Notes under the pieces: model-generated
What the model saw: the letters and a program-made list of their open reading frames with translations, nothing else
What the model was told of the DNA's origin: nothing
Databases searched by the model: none
Part shown: positions 1-7,767 of the stretch, piece after piece
How the letters are laid out: each line of letters opens with the position of its first letter
How positions within the stretch are numbered: position 1 is the stretch's first letter
From: Oscillospiraceae bacterium
GTDB taxonomy: Bacteria; Bacillota; Clostridia; Oscillospirales; Oscillospiraceae
Assembly (NCBI GenBank): GCA_015067585.1
Contig: SVMC01000019.1
Span: 1-33,985 of the forward strand
Length of the DNA stretch: 33,985 bases
Reading direction: 5' to 3'
Program-made: the position numbers and the translations under genes

Positions 1-790
1 CATGGATCATGGCCACCTTGTCGGTTTCGCGGCGGGCAATGCCGTCCACCACATCGAATGCAAAGTTGAACGCATCGCTGTTGGGGAAGGAGATGGACTG
101 CAGAGCGCCGTTCTCATCCTCCTCCGTCTGGATGAACTTGGAGCACAGCAGGGGAGGTTCAGGCTGCTTGACCTTCTGGGGAGTGGGTGTGATCTGCGTA
201 TCGGTCTCATTGGTGGCCATGACCATGGCGAGGAATACGCAGTCGGCACCTTCGGCAGCGATCATGCCATGGGGCGTGGAGCTGTTGTAGAAGATGCTGT
301 CGCCTTCATGCAGAACTTCCACATGGTCGCCGACGCGTACTTTCAGAGTACCCTTGATGACCAAGTCAAATTCCTGACCGGCGTGGGTGGTGGTATGGAT
401 GGGCTCATGCTGCAGAGCCTCAGAGTATTCATAGGTAACCCAGTAGGGGGTAGCCAGCTTCTGGCGGAACAGGGCAGCCATGGACTGGATGGTAATACCG
501 TCCTCGCTTGCAGTAACAGGACCCTGCGACTTGCGTGTAACGGCATAGCTGGACAGCTTGGCGGTCTGACCTTCCAGAAGGACGGTCAATTCCACGCCGA
601 AGGCCATGGCGCACTTATGCATAAAGGTGAAGGGAAGGTCCAGACGGCCCGCCTCATACTGAATATAGAGATCTTCGGAAATGTCTGTTCTCTTTGCCAT
701 TTCGGCAGTGGAAAAACCGAAAATTTCACGCATTTCACGAATACGAAGTGCAATATCCAGCAATTGATTGTTTACGGCTTCTGTACGCAT
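1..790 (-). CDS. HTH-cupin regulator fused to the N-terminus of an AMP-forming acyl-CoA ligase (partial)
   Basis: The gene starts at ATG 790 behind an AAAGGATG ribosome site and stays open to the window edge, giving 263 residues with the C-terminus missing. Residues about 12-73 look like an XRE-type helix-turn-helix. Residues about 108-195 are a cupin barrel (the HAGQEFDLVIKG and GDSIFYNSSTPHG segments). Residues about 235-263 (FNFAFDVVDGIARRETDKVAMIH) match the opening of acetyl/acyl-CoA synthetases. The frame passes from cupin to ligase without a stop, so this is probably one fused protein rather than a regulator beside a ligase. If the ligase is complete beyond the edge, it would activate a carboxylic acid with ATP and CoA; the HTH-cupin part may sense the acid or anchor regulation. 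A T-box leader with its own promoter lies just upstream. HTH-cupin is certain by pattern; the ligase part is inferred from about 30 residues. Confidence 0.8.
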   Translation of the reverse strand, partial: MRTEAVNNQLLDIALRIREMREIFGFSTAEMAKRTDISEDLYIQYEAGRLDLPFTFMHKCAMAFGVELTVLLEGQTAKLSSYAVTRKSQGPVTASEDGITIQSMAALFRQKLATPYWVTYEYSEALQHEPIHTTTHAGQEFDLVIKGTLKVRVGDHVEVLHEGDSIFYNSSTPHGMIAAEGADCVFLAMVMATNETDTQITPTPQKVKQPEPPLLCSKFIQTEEDENGALQSISFPNSDAFNFAFDVVDGIARRETDKVAMIH

Positions 791-810
791 AATATTACAT
801 CCTTTCCATT

Positions 811-1088
811 AAAAAAAGCCCGTCCCAAGAATTCTCTTGAGACGGGCTGAATAAACATACCCGCGGTACCACTCAAATTGCGGCAAGTGCCGCCCCTTCA
901 GGCCCCAACAGACCCTATCCCTTAACGCGGGAGAACGGAAGCGCCTACTAACCATATGGGGTTCAGCCTTCAGCTCAGAAGTGATGGGTCATGGAGTTTC
1001 GTGCTGCCGGTTTACACCAACCACCGGCTCTCTGCGAGCAGTCCATCCGACCGTCTTCGTCATAGCTCTTTGCGGTATCATTTTGTTG
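811..1088 (-). promoter_or_regulatory. T-box leader of the HTH-cupin-ligase gene, candidate ATC (Ile) specifier
   Basis: Read on the minus strand, this has the T-box parts in order: a stem I with AGAGAG and a CCGG-closed apical stem, a GTGGTACCGCGG T-box sequence at 861-873, and an intrinsic terminator at 811-848 (AGCCCGTCTCAAG pairing with CTTGGGACGGGCT, then seven T). The triplet 21 bases after the apical CCGG arm is ATC followed by A (983-985); the same spacing gives CTC in the leuS T-box of this window, so isoleucine is the likely amino acid. The UGGU bulge fits an A73 tRNA. Uncharged tRNA would favour antitermination and expression. Confidence 0.85.
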
Positions 1089-1094
1089 TGATAA

Positions 1095-1124
1095 AATTTA
1101 TCACACTCTTGCACAAAAGTCAAG
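1095..1124 (-). promoter_or_regulatory. Promoter of the HTH-cupin-ligase T-box transcript
   Basis: Minus-strand TTGACT (1124-1119) and TAAATT (1100-1095) are separated by 18 bases, with GATAAA as an alternative -10 at 16. Transcription would begin near 1088, just before the T-box. Confidence 0.55.
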
Positions 1125-1156
1125 CACTAATTTTGTGAATTTTATGCCGTGGGGGA

Positions 1157-3676
1157 TTATTTGATTTCTTCCGAGGTCTTTGCGGTGTCAATGCCTGCGG
1201 CACCGTTCAGGCCGAGGCGCTCTGCCGCGGCTTCGCGCATTTTGTACTTCAGGATCTTGCCTGCGGCATTCATGGGGAAGCTGCTAACGAAGTCGATGTA
1301 TTTCGGCACCTTATGGCGGGCCATGGAGGCGCGGATGTAGGAGAACATTTCCTCCTCCGTCAAGGTCTGTCCCTTCTTGAGGATGATGCAGGCCATGATC
1401 TCTTCGCCGTACTTCTTATCCGGCACACCGATGACCTGTACATCCTGTACGGCCGGATGGGTGTAGATGAATTCCTCGATCTCCTTGGGGTAGATGTTCT
1501 CACCGCCACGGATGATCATGTCCTTCAGGCGGCCTGTGATGCGGTAGTTGCCGTCGGCATCACGGCAGGCAAGGTCGCCGGAGTGGAGCCAGCCTTCCGC
1601 GTCCACGGTATTGGCGGTGGCTTCGGGCATCTTATAGTAGCCCTTCATGGTGTTGTAGCCTCTGGAGCAGAATTCACCGTTGACACCGTCGGGTACTTCC
1701 ACGCCGGTCTCGGGATCGACGATCTTGCATTCCACATGGGGGAAATTGTAGCCCACGGTATCGCAGCGCAGATCCAGAGGATCTGTCCATGCGGACATGG
1801 TGCTGCCGGGGGAGGATTCCGTCTGACCGTAGACACTGACGATGCCGGTCATGTTCATTTCGTCCGGCTGTGCGGCACGGCGCATCAGTTCGGGCGGGCA
1901 GCCTGCGCCTGCCATGATGCCGGTACGCATATGGGAGAAATCCGTCTTGCGGTAGTCGGGATGGTTGAACATGGCAATGAACATGGTGGGCACGCCGTTG
2001 AAGCAGGTGATGCGCTCCTGATTGATGCAGGCCAGAGAGACCTTGGCGGAGAAATAGGGCATGGGACACAGGGTGGCGCCGTGGGTCATGCAGGAGGTCA
2101 TGGAAAGCACCATGCCGAAGCAGTGGAACATGGGCACCTGGATCATCATGCGGTCCGCGGTGGAAAGGCCCATGCGGTCACCGATGCACTTGCCGTTGTT
2201 GACAACATTATAATGGGTCAGCATGACACCCTTGGGGAAGCCGGTGGTGCCGGAGGTGTACTGCATATTGCATACATCGTCAGGGCGGACGCAGGCAGCC
2301 ATGCGGGCCACTTCTTCCTGAGGTACCAGATCCGCACGATCCATGGCTTCATCAAAGGTCAGACAGCCGGTCTGACGGTAGCCCACGGTGATGACATTGC
2401 GAAGGAAGGGAAGGCGCTTTGCGTGCAGCGGCTGACCGGGACGGGTGTTCTGAAGCTCCGGGCAAAGCTCGCTGATGATGCCGGCATAATTGGAGTCCAG
2501 GCAGGAGTCGATCATCACGAGGGTGTGGGTATCGGATTGACGCAGCAAATATTCAGCCTCATGGATCTTATAAGCGGTATTTACCGTGACTAAGATCGCA
2601 CCGATCTTGGTGGAGGCCCAGAAAGTGATATACCACGCGGGCACATTGGTGGCCCAGATGGCCACCTTGCTGCCGCGGCGCACACCCATGGAGATGAGGG
2701 CACGGGCAAAGCGGTCCACATCCTCACGGAATTCTTCGTAGGTTCTGGTGTAGTCCAGGGTAGTGTACTTAAAGGCGTACTGATCGGGGAATTCTTCCAC
2801 CATGCGGTCAAGCACCTGGGGGAAAGTTTCAGAAATCAGGGAATCCTTCTTCCAGACATACTGACCGGTGTGATTATGGTTATCGTAAAGGGTGCGCTTT
2901 TTGCCGCGGGGACTTTCAAAGCGACTCATATAGTTGACGAAATGGGGATAAATGACCTCTTTGTCCTGCAGATCTTCCATCCATTCCGGCTTCCATTCAA
3001 TGGAGATGTAGCCGTCATAGTCGATGGAGGAAAGGGCCTGCATCATTTCACGGGTGGGCAGGGTGCCTTCACCGATGAGGTTGTAGGTGTCGGCATCGTC
3101 AGAGTCCCGCAGATGAACATGGCGGACATAGGCACCAAGATTGCGGATGGTGGTGTCGGCGCTTTCATTGTGATCGCGGTAGGGATGGTGCATATCCCAG
3201 AGGGCGGCAAGCTGATCGCAGGCAAAATCGTCCATCAGACGGCGCAGGCGGGCAGTATCCGCGTAAACGCCGCTGGTCTTGATGAGGATGGTGACCTGAC
3301 GGGTCTGTGCTTCGGGAAGCAGTTCCTGAAGGGCGGCTACGATCCGCTCATCATTGTCCTGCAGAGAGACGACGCAGACATAGGGCACCTGCATATTGTG
3401 GGCGATCTCCATGATGGCCCGGATGTCATCCAGGCAATCCTCGCTGGAAATGTCGCAGGAGGTATCGAAGCAGGGGATGCACAGCTTCTTTTCACGGAGC
3501 TGACGCACGGTGGCTGCGGTGTTATATTTATGGAAGGGGCCGCCCCGATCGGTCAGAGCAGGGGTTTTATGGATGTTATAGACTTCAATGCCGCCAAAGC
3601 GCATTTCCTCAGCGGTCTCAATATTTTCTTCCCAGCTGCAATCCAGCCAGCCTCTTGTGGAAAAAGAAAGATTCAT
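1157..3676 (-). CDS. TIM-barrel (xylose-isomerase-like) domain fused to acyl-CoA synthetase
   Basis: An 839-residue fusion. Residues 1-270 form a xylose-isomerase-like TIM barrel with plausible metal ligands (E31 in GIEVYN, H163/H164 in WDMHHPY, H188 in HVHLRD, E227 in SIEWKP). Residues about 280-825 are a complete AMP-forming ligase: YTSGTTGFPKG at 473-483, YGQTE at 616-620, HSGD at 698-701, GRLKDMIIRGGENIYPKE from 715, and the acyl-adenylate Lys in GKILKYK near 807. The ligase resembles medium-chain fatty-acyl-CoA synthetases and should make an acyl-CoA from a free acid in the cytosol. The barrel may isomerise or epimerise a related substrate. It starts 23 bases after the LeuA-like gene with an AAAGGAG site, so both share one transcript. 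The substrate cannot be read from sequence. Confidence 0.88.
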   Translation of the reverse strand: MNLSFSTRGWLDCSWEENIETAEEMRFGGIEVYNIHKTPALTDRGGPFHKYNTAATVRQLREKKLCIPCFDTSCDISSEDCLDDIRAIMEIAHNMQVPYVCVVSLQDNDERIVAALQELLPEAQTRQVTILIKTSGVYADTARLRRLMDDFACDQLAALWDMHHPYRDHNESADTTIRNLGAYVRHVHLRDSDDADTYNLIGEGTLPTREMMQALSSIDYDGYISIEWKPEWMEDLQDKEVIYPHFVNYMSRFESPRGKKRTLYDNHNHTGQYVWKKDSLISETFPQVLDRMVEEFPDQYAFKYTTLDYTRTYEEFREDVDRFARALISMGVRRGSKVAIWATNVPAWYITFWASTKIGAILVTVNTAYKIHEAEYLLRQSDTHTLVMIDSCLDSNYAGIISELCPELQNTRPGQPLHAKRLPFLRNVITVGYRQTGCLTFDEAMDRADLVPQEEVARMAACVRPDDVCNMQYTSGTTGFPKGVMLTHYNVVNNGKCIGDRMGLSTADRMMIQVPMFHCFGMVLSMTSCMTHGATLCPMPYFSAKVSLACINQERITCFNGVPTMFIAMFNHPDYRKTDFSHMRTGIMAGAGCPPELMRRAAQPDEMNMTGIVSVYGQTESSPGSTMSAWTDPLDLRCDTVGYNFPHVECKIVDPETGVEVPDGVNGEFCSRGYNTMKGYYKMPEATANTVDAEGWLHSGDLACRDADGNYRITGRLKDMIIRGGENIYPKEIEEFIYTHPAVQDVQVIGVPDKKYGEEIMACIILKKGQTLTEEEMFSYIRASMARHKVPKYIDFVSSFPMNAAGKILKYKMREAAAERLGLNGAAGIDTAKTSEEIK

Positions 3677-3699
3677 GGTAAAACTCCTTTCCTGCAGAA

Positions 3700-5118
3700 T
3701 CAGGCGTTGCCTTCCTCTTCGTATACGATCTTGTTCAGGGCATTCATGTAGGCGAGGATACTGGCGCCCAGAATGTCGGTGGAAATACCCCGGCCGGAAT
3801 AGAGCTTTCCGTTGCTGCGGAGTTTAACGACGGTCTCGCCCATGGCCTCACGGCCTTCCGTGACGGCCTGGATCTGGAAATCATCCAATTCATAATGATG
3901 ACCTGCGATCTGCTCAATGGCCAGGAAGGAGGCGTCGATGGGGCCGTCACCAAGGCTGATGCCTTCGATGGGCAGGCCATTTTTCAGAAGCTTGAGGTGG
4001 CAGGTGGCGGAAATGGTATTGCCGGAATTGATAACATAGCTGTCAAGACGGTAGGTGGGGGGTACCTGCATGGCAGCGGAGGCCACAATGGCATCCAGCT
4101 CACGGCTGCCCACCTTTTCCTTCTTGGCGGCAATGCGCTGGAAGGCTTCATAGACCTTTGCGCCATCCTCTTCGCTCAGGTCATAGCCAAGCTGCATGAC
4201 CACCTTCAGTACGGCGCTCATGTCATCATGGGCGGTAAGGTAGAGGCTGGAGTTGTCCTGCACGCCGTTGTCGAAGGGGGAGTTCTTGCTGCGGTTGGTT
4301 TCAAACATCCATGCGATCTGGCTCAGAATGCGGCGCATCTGCGTGATATGAATGCCGGATTCCGCATCAAAGGAATCTCCCTTGGCGGCGATGATCTTTG
4401 CGATGTTTTCCACACTGGCGGTGTTGATGCAGTAGGAAGCAGCCTTGACTTCTCCCGCACCAGCACGGATTGCTGCAATGGCGCAGCCGTCTGCCATGGA
4501 AAGCTCGTTGGAGCAGCCGATGCCCAGGGTGACATCCCGCAGAGCGGGTACACTCTCGTACAAAGAGGCGATGAAGGCGCTGAATTCGCTGGGCAGCATG
4601 GTGCCTGCGGTATCGCATACGGTGACGGTGCCTGCGCCCGCTTCAATGGCACAGGTCAGGGCGCTGGCAAGGAAGCTCTTGTCTGCCCGGGTGGCATCAT
4701 CCGCCACAAATTCAACATCAGCGCAGAGGGCCTTTGCATTGCGGATGCATTTGTCCAGGGCCTCCAGCATGGCGGCGGGTTTCTTATGGGCAAGGTATTC
4801 CATCTGAACAGCACTGACGGGAGCGCAGACCTGAAGGCGAGGATGCTTTGCTTCCTTCAGGGCATTCCATGCAATGGCGGCGCTGTCTTCTTCCAGACCG
4901 GTGGGAACTGCCACGATGCTGTGCTTCACAGCGGCGGCAATGGATTTGATCAAAAGAGAGTCAACCTTCAGATTGACGATGGGATTGGTCTCGATCACGC
5001 TGACACCAAGGCGGTCAAGCTGCTTTGCCAGTTCGATCTTCTCCCGGAAGCTAAGGGAAATGCCGGCAGTTTTTCCGGCCTGCTTCATGGTAACGTCGCT
5101 GATGTTGATCTTACTCAT
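3700..5118 (-). CDS. 2-isopropylmalate synthase-like protein with degenerate active site and intact LeuA regulatory domain
   Basis: A 472-residue protein with the layout of the LeuA/citramalate synthase family: HMGL-like TIM barrel (about 1-270), linker, and C-terminal LeuA allosteric/dimerisation domain (about 355-465, including YRLDSYVINSGN and GRGISTDILGASILAYMNALNK). The catalytic signature is lost. The usual TTLRDGEQ is VTMKQAGK here, and the metal-binding HxHND is GCSNE. The family's arginine, first aspartate and both metal histidines are therefore absent, while the flanking barrel segments (DDATRADKSFL, VCDTAGTMLPSEF) are preserved. It probably does not condense acetyl-CoA and may act as a leucine-type sensor, a regulatory subunit or an enzyme with changed chemistry. 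It is the first gene after a T-box leader and is followed by the TIM-ligase fusion. Fold assignment is firm; function is unknown. Confidence 0.85.
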   Translation of the reverse strand: MSKINISDVTMKQAGKTAGISLSFREKIELAKQLDRLGVSVIETNPIVNLKVDSLLIKSIAAAVKHSIVAVPTGLEEDSAAIAWNALKEAKHPRLQVCAPVSAVQMEYLAHKKPAAMLEALDKCIRNAKALCADVEFVADDATRADKSFLASALTCAIEAGAGTVTVCDTAGTMLPSEFSAFIASLYESVPALRDVTLGIGCSNELSMADGCAIAAIRAGAGEVKAASYCINTASVENIAKIIAAKGDSFDAESGIHITQMRRILSQIAWMFETNRSKNSPFDNGVQDNSSLYLTAHDDMSAVLKVVMQLGYDLSEEDGAKVYEAFQRIAAKKEKVGSRELDAIVASAAMQVPPTYRLDSYVINSGNTISATCHLKLLKNGLPIEGISLGDGPIDASFLAIEQIAGHHYELDDFQIQAVTEGREAMGETVVKLRSNGKLYSGRGISTDILGASILAYMNALNKIVYEEEGNA

Positions 5119-5145
5119 AAAATTTACTCCTTTCGCTGATGCGAT

Positions 5146-5417
5146 AAAAAAATCCCTGAAGCCAGACGGCCTCAGGGACGAATTTCAATTCGCGGTACCA
5201 CCCTGTTTCATCTGCCTGAGGGCAGATGCACTCTCTCGGACTCCATCAAGTCCATAGCCTGTAACGGGGCCAACCGGACACAACTACTAACCTTTGTGTT
5301 CGCAGTGCCTACTCGGGAAGCAGACTGCCATCTACCTTCGGCACCGGCTCTCACCACCCGCCGGCTCTCTGAAGCGCTCCAATAGAGGCATAATTCCGTC
5401 AATGTATTTGAAATATT
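5146..5417 (-). promoter_or_regulatory. T-box leader of the LeuA-like / TIM-ligase operon
   Basis: Minus strand: AGAGAG stem I motif and CCGG apical stem, AGGGTGGTACCGCG T-box sequence at 5191-5204, and a terminator at 5146-5180 (TCCCTGAGGCC pairing with GGCTTCAGGGA, then seven T). The specifier is ambiguous. The candidate loop reads GTCTGCTTCC, allowing CTG (Leu) or TGC (Cys). The UGGU bulge predicts an A73 tRNA, which fits Leu and argues against Cys, whose tRNA normally has U73. Confidence 0.88.
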
Positions 5418-5423
5418 GTCCGC

Positions 5424-5452
5424 ATTAAATCATGCCGGAGGCAAAATGTCAA
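5424..5452 (-). promoter_or_regulatory. Promoter of the LeuA-like / TIM-ligase operon
   Basis: Minus-strand TTGACA (5452-5447), 17-base spacer, TTTAAT (5429-5424). The transcript would start near 5417 at the head of the T-box. Confidence 0.7.
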
Positions 5453-5532
5453 GTCGGCATTGCGATTTTTGTAATAATCAACAATGCACAAAGAAAATGG
5501 ACAAGCGGCTTTGTGAATTTTATGTATGCTGT

Positions 5533-6801
5533 TTATTCGCCAAGGATATAGTTTCTGACATCGCCCAGCATATAGAGCGAGCCGAACACCAGCACCGCAT
5601 CATTCTGTCCGCTCATGAAAAGGGCGAGCTTCAGACCATCTTCCACTGTTTCTGCTGCCACCGCCTTTGTACCAAGGCGAACCAGAGTTTCCGCCAGATC
5701 GATGGCATGGAGCGCTCTGGGGTTCGGCGGTGTCACGGTGATAAACTTTTCCACATAGGGAAGGATGGGGCGGAACATTTCTTCATATTCCTTATCCGCC
5801 AGCACACCCACCACGGCAATGATCTTCCGATTTGGAAGATAGGCGCGGATGTTCTCGCAAAGAGCTCGCATACATTGGGGATTGTGTCCGCCGTCAGCTA
5901 TGACATCGGGAGCGGTTCTGAGCAGTTCAAAACGGCCGGGCCACTGGACTGTAGACAGTCCTTCGGATACTGCACGATCCGGAATATTCCATCCCTTTTC
6001 CCGCAGTGCTTCCACTACGGTCAAAGCCATCGCCGCGTTCTCAAGCTGATTTTTTCCCAAGAGGGCAAGCTGAAGGGTGCCAAAGCCGTCAAAGGTGAAG
6101 CGCTGACCGCTCAGGTCATGGCTGACGGGATGAAGGCGGGAGAAATCTGCCCTTCGCCAGTCAAGCTGCCGCTGCTTCGCCACCTCCCGGTAAACTTCTT
6201 CCACTTCTGCTTCCGCGGGGTAGGTGACGCACATACCGCCCTGCTTAAAAATGCCTGCTTTGGTGCGGGCAATGGCCGGGAGGGTGTCGCCAAGGAATTC
6301 CATATGGTCGAGGCCGATGGTACACATAACGGCGCATTCCGGGGTGTCGATGATATTGGTAGAGTCCAGTTCGCCCCCCATGCCGCATTCCAGCAGCACG
6401 ATATCGCAGCCGCTTCTGGCAAAGAACTCCATGGCAATGGCAGTGACCAGCTCGAACTCCGTGGGGGAGTCTGTCATTGCATCCGCGAAAGGCTGCACAA
6501 ATTCCGTCACAGCGCACAGCATTTCATCGGAAATGGGCCTGCCCTCTACCTGCATCCGCTCATGAAAGCGGCTGATATAGGGAGAAGTATAGAGTCCCGT
6601 CCGATAACCGGCATTTCGCAGGATGGATTCCAGCATGGCGCAGGTGGAGCCTTTGCCGTTGGTGCCGGCCACATGGATGAAACGCAGCTTCTTCTGAGGA
6701 TCGCCCATTTTTTGCAGCAATTCCCGTGTGCGGGAGAGGCCGGGCTTGCTGCCCTGCCATGCAACGGAGTGGATATAAGAAAGGGCAGCATCAAGGGTCA
6801 T
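5533..6801 (-). CDS. folC: Folylpolyglutamate synthase / dihydrofolate synthase
   Basis: A 422-residue cytosolic Mur-ligase-family enzyme that adds glutamate to folates (and often also to dihydropteroate) using ATP. GTNGKGST near residues 46-53 is the P-loop, followed by YTSPYISRFHERM and LLECGMGGELDSTN, both typical of FolC; DGGHNPQ lies in the C-terminal domain. The frame is open further upstream, but ATG 6801 is preferred: the protein then begins MTLDAALSYIH as in relatives, and AAGGAG lies 10 bases upstream inside the end of folT. It overlaps folT by 11 bases, implying translational coupling and shared control by the folate riboswitch. The pair takes up folate and then traps it as polyglutamate. 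Confidence 0.95.
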   Translation of the reverse strand: MTLDAALSYIHSVAWQGSKPGLSRTRELLQKMGDPQKKLRFIHVAGTNGKGSTCAMLESILRNAGYRTGLYTSPYISRFHERMQVEGRPISDEMLCAVTEFVQPFADAMTDSPTEFELVTAIAMEFFARSGCDIVLLECGMGGELDSTNIIDTPECAVMCTIGLDHMEFLGDTLPAIARTKAGIFKQGGMCVTYPAEAEVEEVYREVAKQRQLDWRRADFSRLHPVSHDLSGQRFTFDGFGTLQLALLGKNQLENAAMALTVVEALREKGWNIPDRAVSEGLSTVQWPGRFELLRTAPDVIADGGHNPQCMRALCENIRAYLPNRKIIAVVGVLADKEYEEMFRPILPYVEKFITVTPPNPRALHAIDLAETLVRLGTKAVAAETVEDGLKLALFMSGQNDAVLVFGSLYMLGDVRNYILGE

Positions 6802-7411
6802 TCTCGCTTGTCTCCTTTTTGAAGGTTTTGTTTCTGCGGGGCGGCCACAGATGAACAGCATGGAATACATGGGAGCGGTATAAGCCCCAGACGATCATAA
6901 CATCAAGCCCATAGGTGATGGCAAACTGCACCGAGCGCTTGGTAAGCTGATAGAGAAAGCTTGCGGCAAGGGCACCCTGAGAATTATACACAAAGGCCAG
7001 TGCCCAGCTCTGATAAAGGATAGAACCGAATACGACAGCAGGGAAAAATGCCAGCGCAATGGTAAAGACATTCGTTTTCTTCACCAGCAGCGGCCGGAAC
7101 AATCCGCTGCACAGACCGTAGAGCAGGGGAGGAAGAGAAAACAGTGGGTTATATCCGTAGCCGGAAAACAGGCAACCCACCACATCGGCACTCAACCCCA
7201 CCAGCATACCCGGCACCGGGCCGAACAGCATACCGGCCAAGAAGACCGGAACGGCTTCGATGGAGAATCTCGTTGTGGCATTGGGCATGGGGATGATGAG
7301 CCGGGAAAGCACCACCGTGATGGCGGCAAGCAGGGCACAGCTGACGAGGGTACGGGTCTGGAAGGAACTGCGGGAAGTGATTTTAGCTGGGGAAACCGTG
7401 ATTTTTTGCAT
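6791..7411 (-). CDS. folT: Folate-specific ECF transporter substrate-binding subunit (S component)
   Basis: A 206-residue membrane protein with about five to six hydrophobic segments. The stretch RFSIEAVPVFLAGMLFGPVPGMLVGLSADVVG followed by a GYGYNP.F motif is characteristic of FolT S components, which bind folate and partner with a shared EcfA/A'/T energising module that must be encoded elsewhere. The assignment is strongly reinforced by the tetrahydrofolate riboswitch directly upstream and by folC directly downstream with overlapping ends. Start is ATG 7411 with GGAGG eight to ten bases upstream; that ribosome site lies inside a hairpin. Confidence 0.92.
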   Translation of the reverse strand: MQKITVSPAKITSRSSFQTRTLVSCALLAAITVVLSRLIIPMPNATTRFSIEAVPVFLAGMLFGPVPGMLVGLSADVVGCLFSGYGYNPLFSLPPLLYGLCSGLFRPLLVKKTNVFTIALAFFPAVVFGSILYQSWALAFVYNSQGALAASFLYQLTKRSVQFAITYGLDVMIVWGLYRSHVFHAVHLWPPRRNKTFKKETSENDP

Positions 7412-7417
7412 AAAAAA

Positions 7418-7437
7418 GCCTCCATTTCAGTGGAGGA
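7418..7437 (-). promoter_or_regulatory. Terminator-like / SD-sequestering hairpin of the folT leader
   Basis: On the minus strand CCTCCA pairs with TGGAGG and is followed at once by CTTTTTT and the folT ATG. The 3' arm is also the Shine-Dalgarno sequence, so the same hairpin could stop transcription or hide the ribosome site. It is the likely expression platform of the riboswitch. Confidence 0.6.
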
Positions 7438-7474
7438 GGTTGAAGATATTCTTCTGTTTGCAGCTCATGTACAC

Positions 7475-7572
7475 AGGGCGGTCGGCGGATAGAGCACCGC
7501 GGAGAACTCTCCTTCGCCCGGCGGCAACCTCCTATCCGACCGGTACTTAACGCGCTGTATCCTACTCCCTGT
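7475..7572 (-). promoter_or_regulatory. Tetrahydrofolate (THF) riboswitch
   Basis: The minus strand carries the conserved blocks of the THF aptamer in order: GGAGTAGGAT, GCGCGTTAAGT, GGATAGGAGGTTGCC, GGGCGAAGGAGAG, CCGCGGTGCTCTATCC. The 5' and 3' ends can pair to close the aptamer. The position between a promoter and folT-folC is exactly that of known folT riboswitches, so it should repress the unit when reduced folate is plentiful. Confidence 0.88.
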
Positions 7573-7588
7573 GGAAGCTACATTACAT

Positions 7589-7616
7589 ATTGTAATGCTT
7601 TTTTTCGGAAAATCAA
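7589..7616 (-). promoter_or_regulatory. Promoter of the THF riboswitch-folT-folC unit
   Basis: Minus-strand TTGATT (7616-7611), 16 bases, TACAAT (7594-7589). Start would fall a few bases before the riboswitch. Confidence 0.6.
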
Positions 7617-7675
7617 CTGCCATTTTTCTAATTTTTTCGTTTTTGCAGATTATTAACCGGAATGCTTCTTTGCAC

Positions 7676-7704
7676 TTGCAAACAGAAGGAAAAAATGGTA
7701 GAAT
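7676..7704 (+). promoter_or_regulatory. Promoter of the smc-ftsY operon
   Basis: TTGCAA (7676-7681), 17-base spacer, TAGAAT (7699-7704), about 60 bases ahead of the smc start. Confidence 0.5.
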
Positions 7705-7767
7705 ACCTTAATATTATGATAGACTAAGTGGCGCCATGCAGGCGGCATGGAAACGAGAGGTAGCAGC

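Noticed and set aside
956-1138. A short open frame in the first T-box region
   Set aside because: It lies antisense to T-box stem I, and no coding signal is visible.
1313-2593. A 426-codon open frame antisense to the TIM-ligase gene
   Set aside because: Repetitive His/Gly/Ala composition typical of an antisense shadow; the minus-strand ligase has all motifs.
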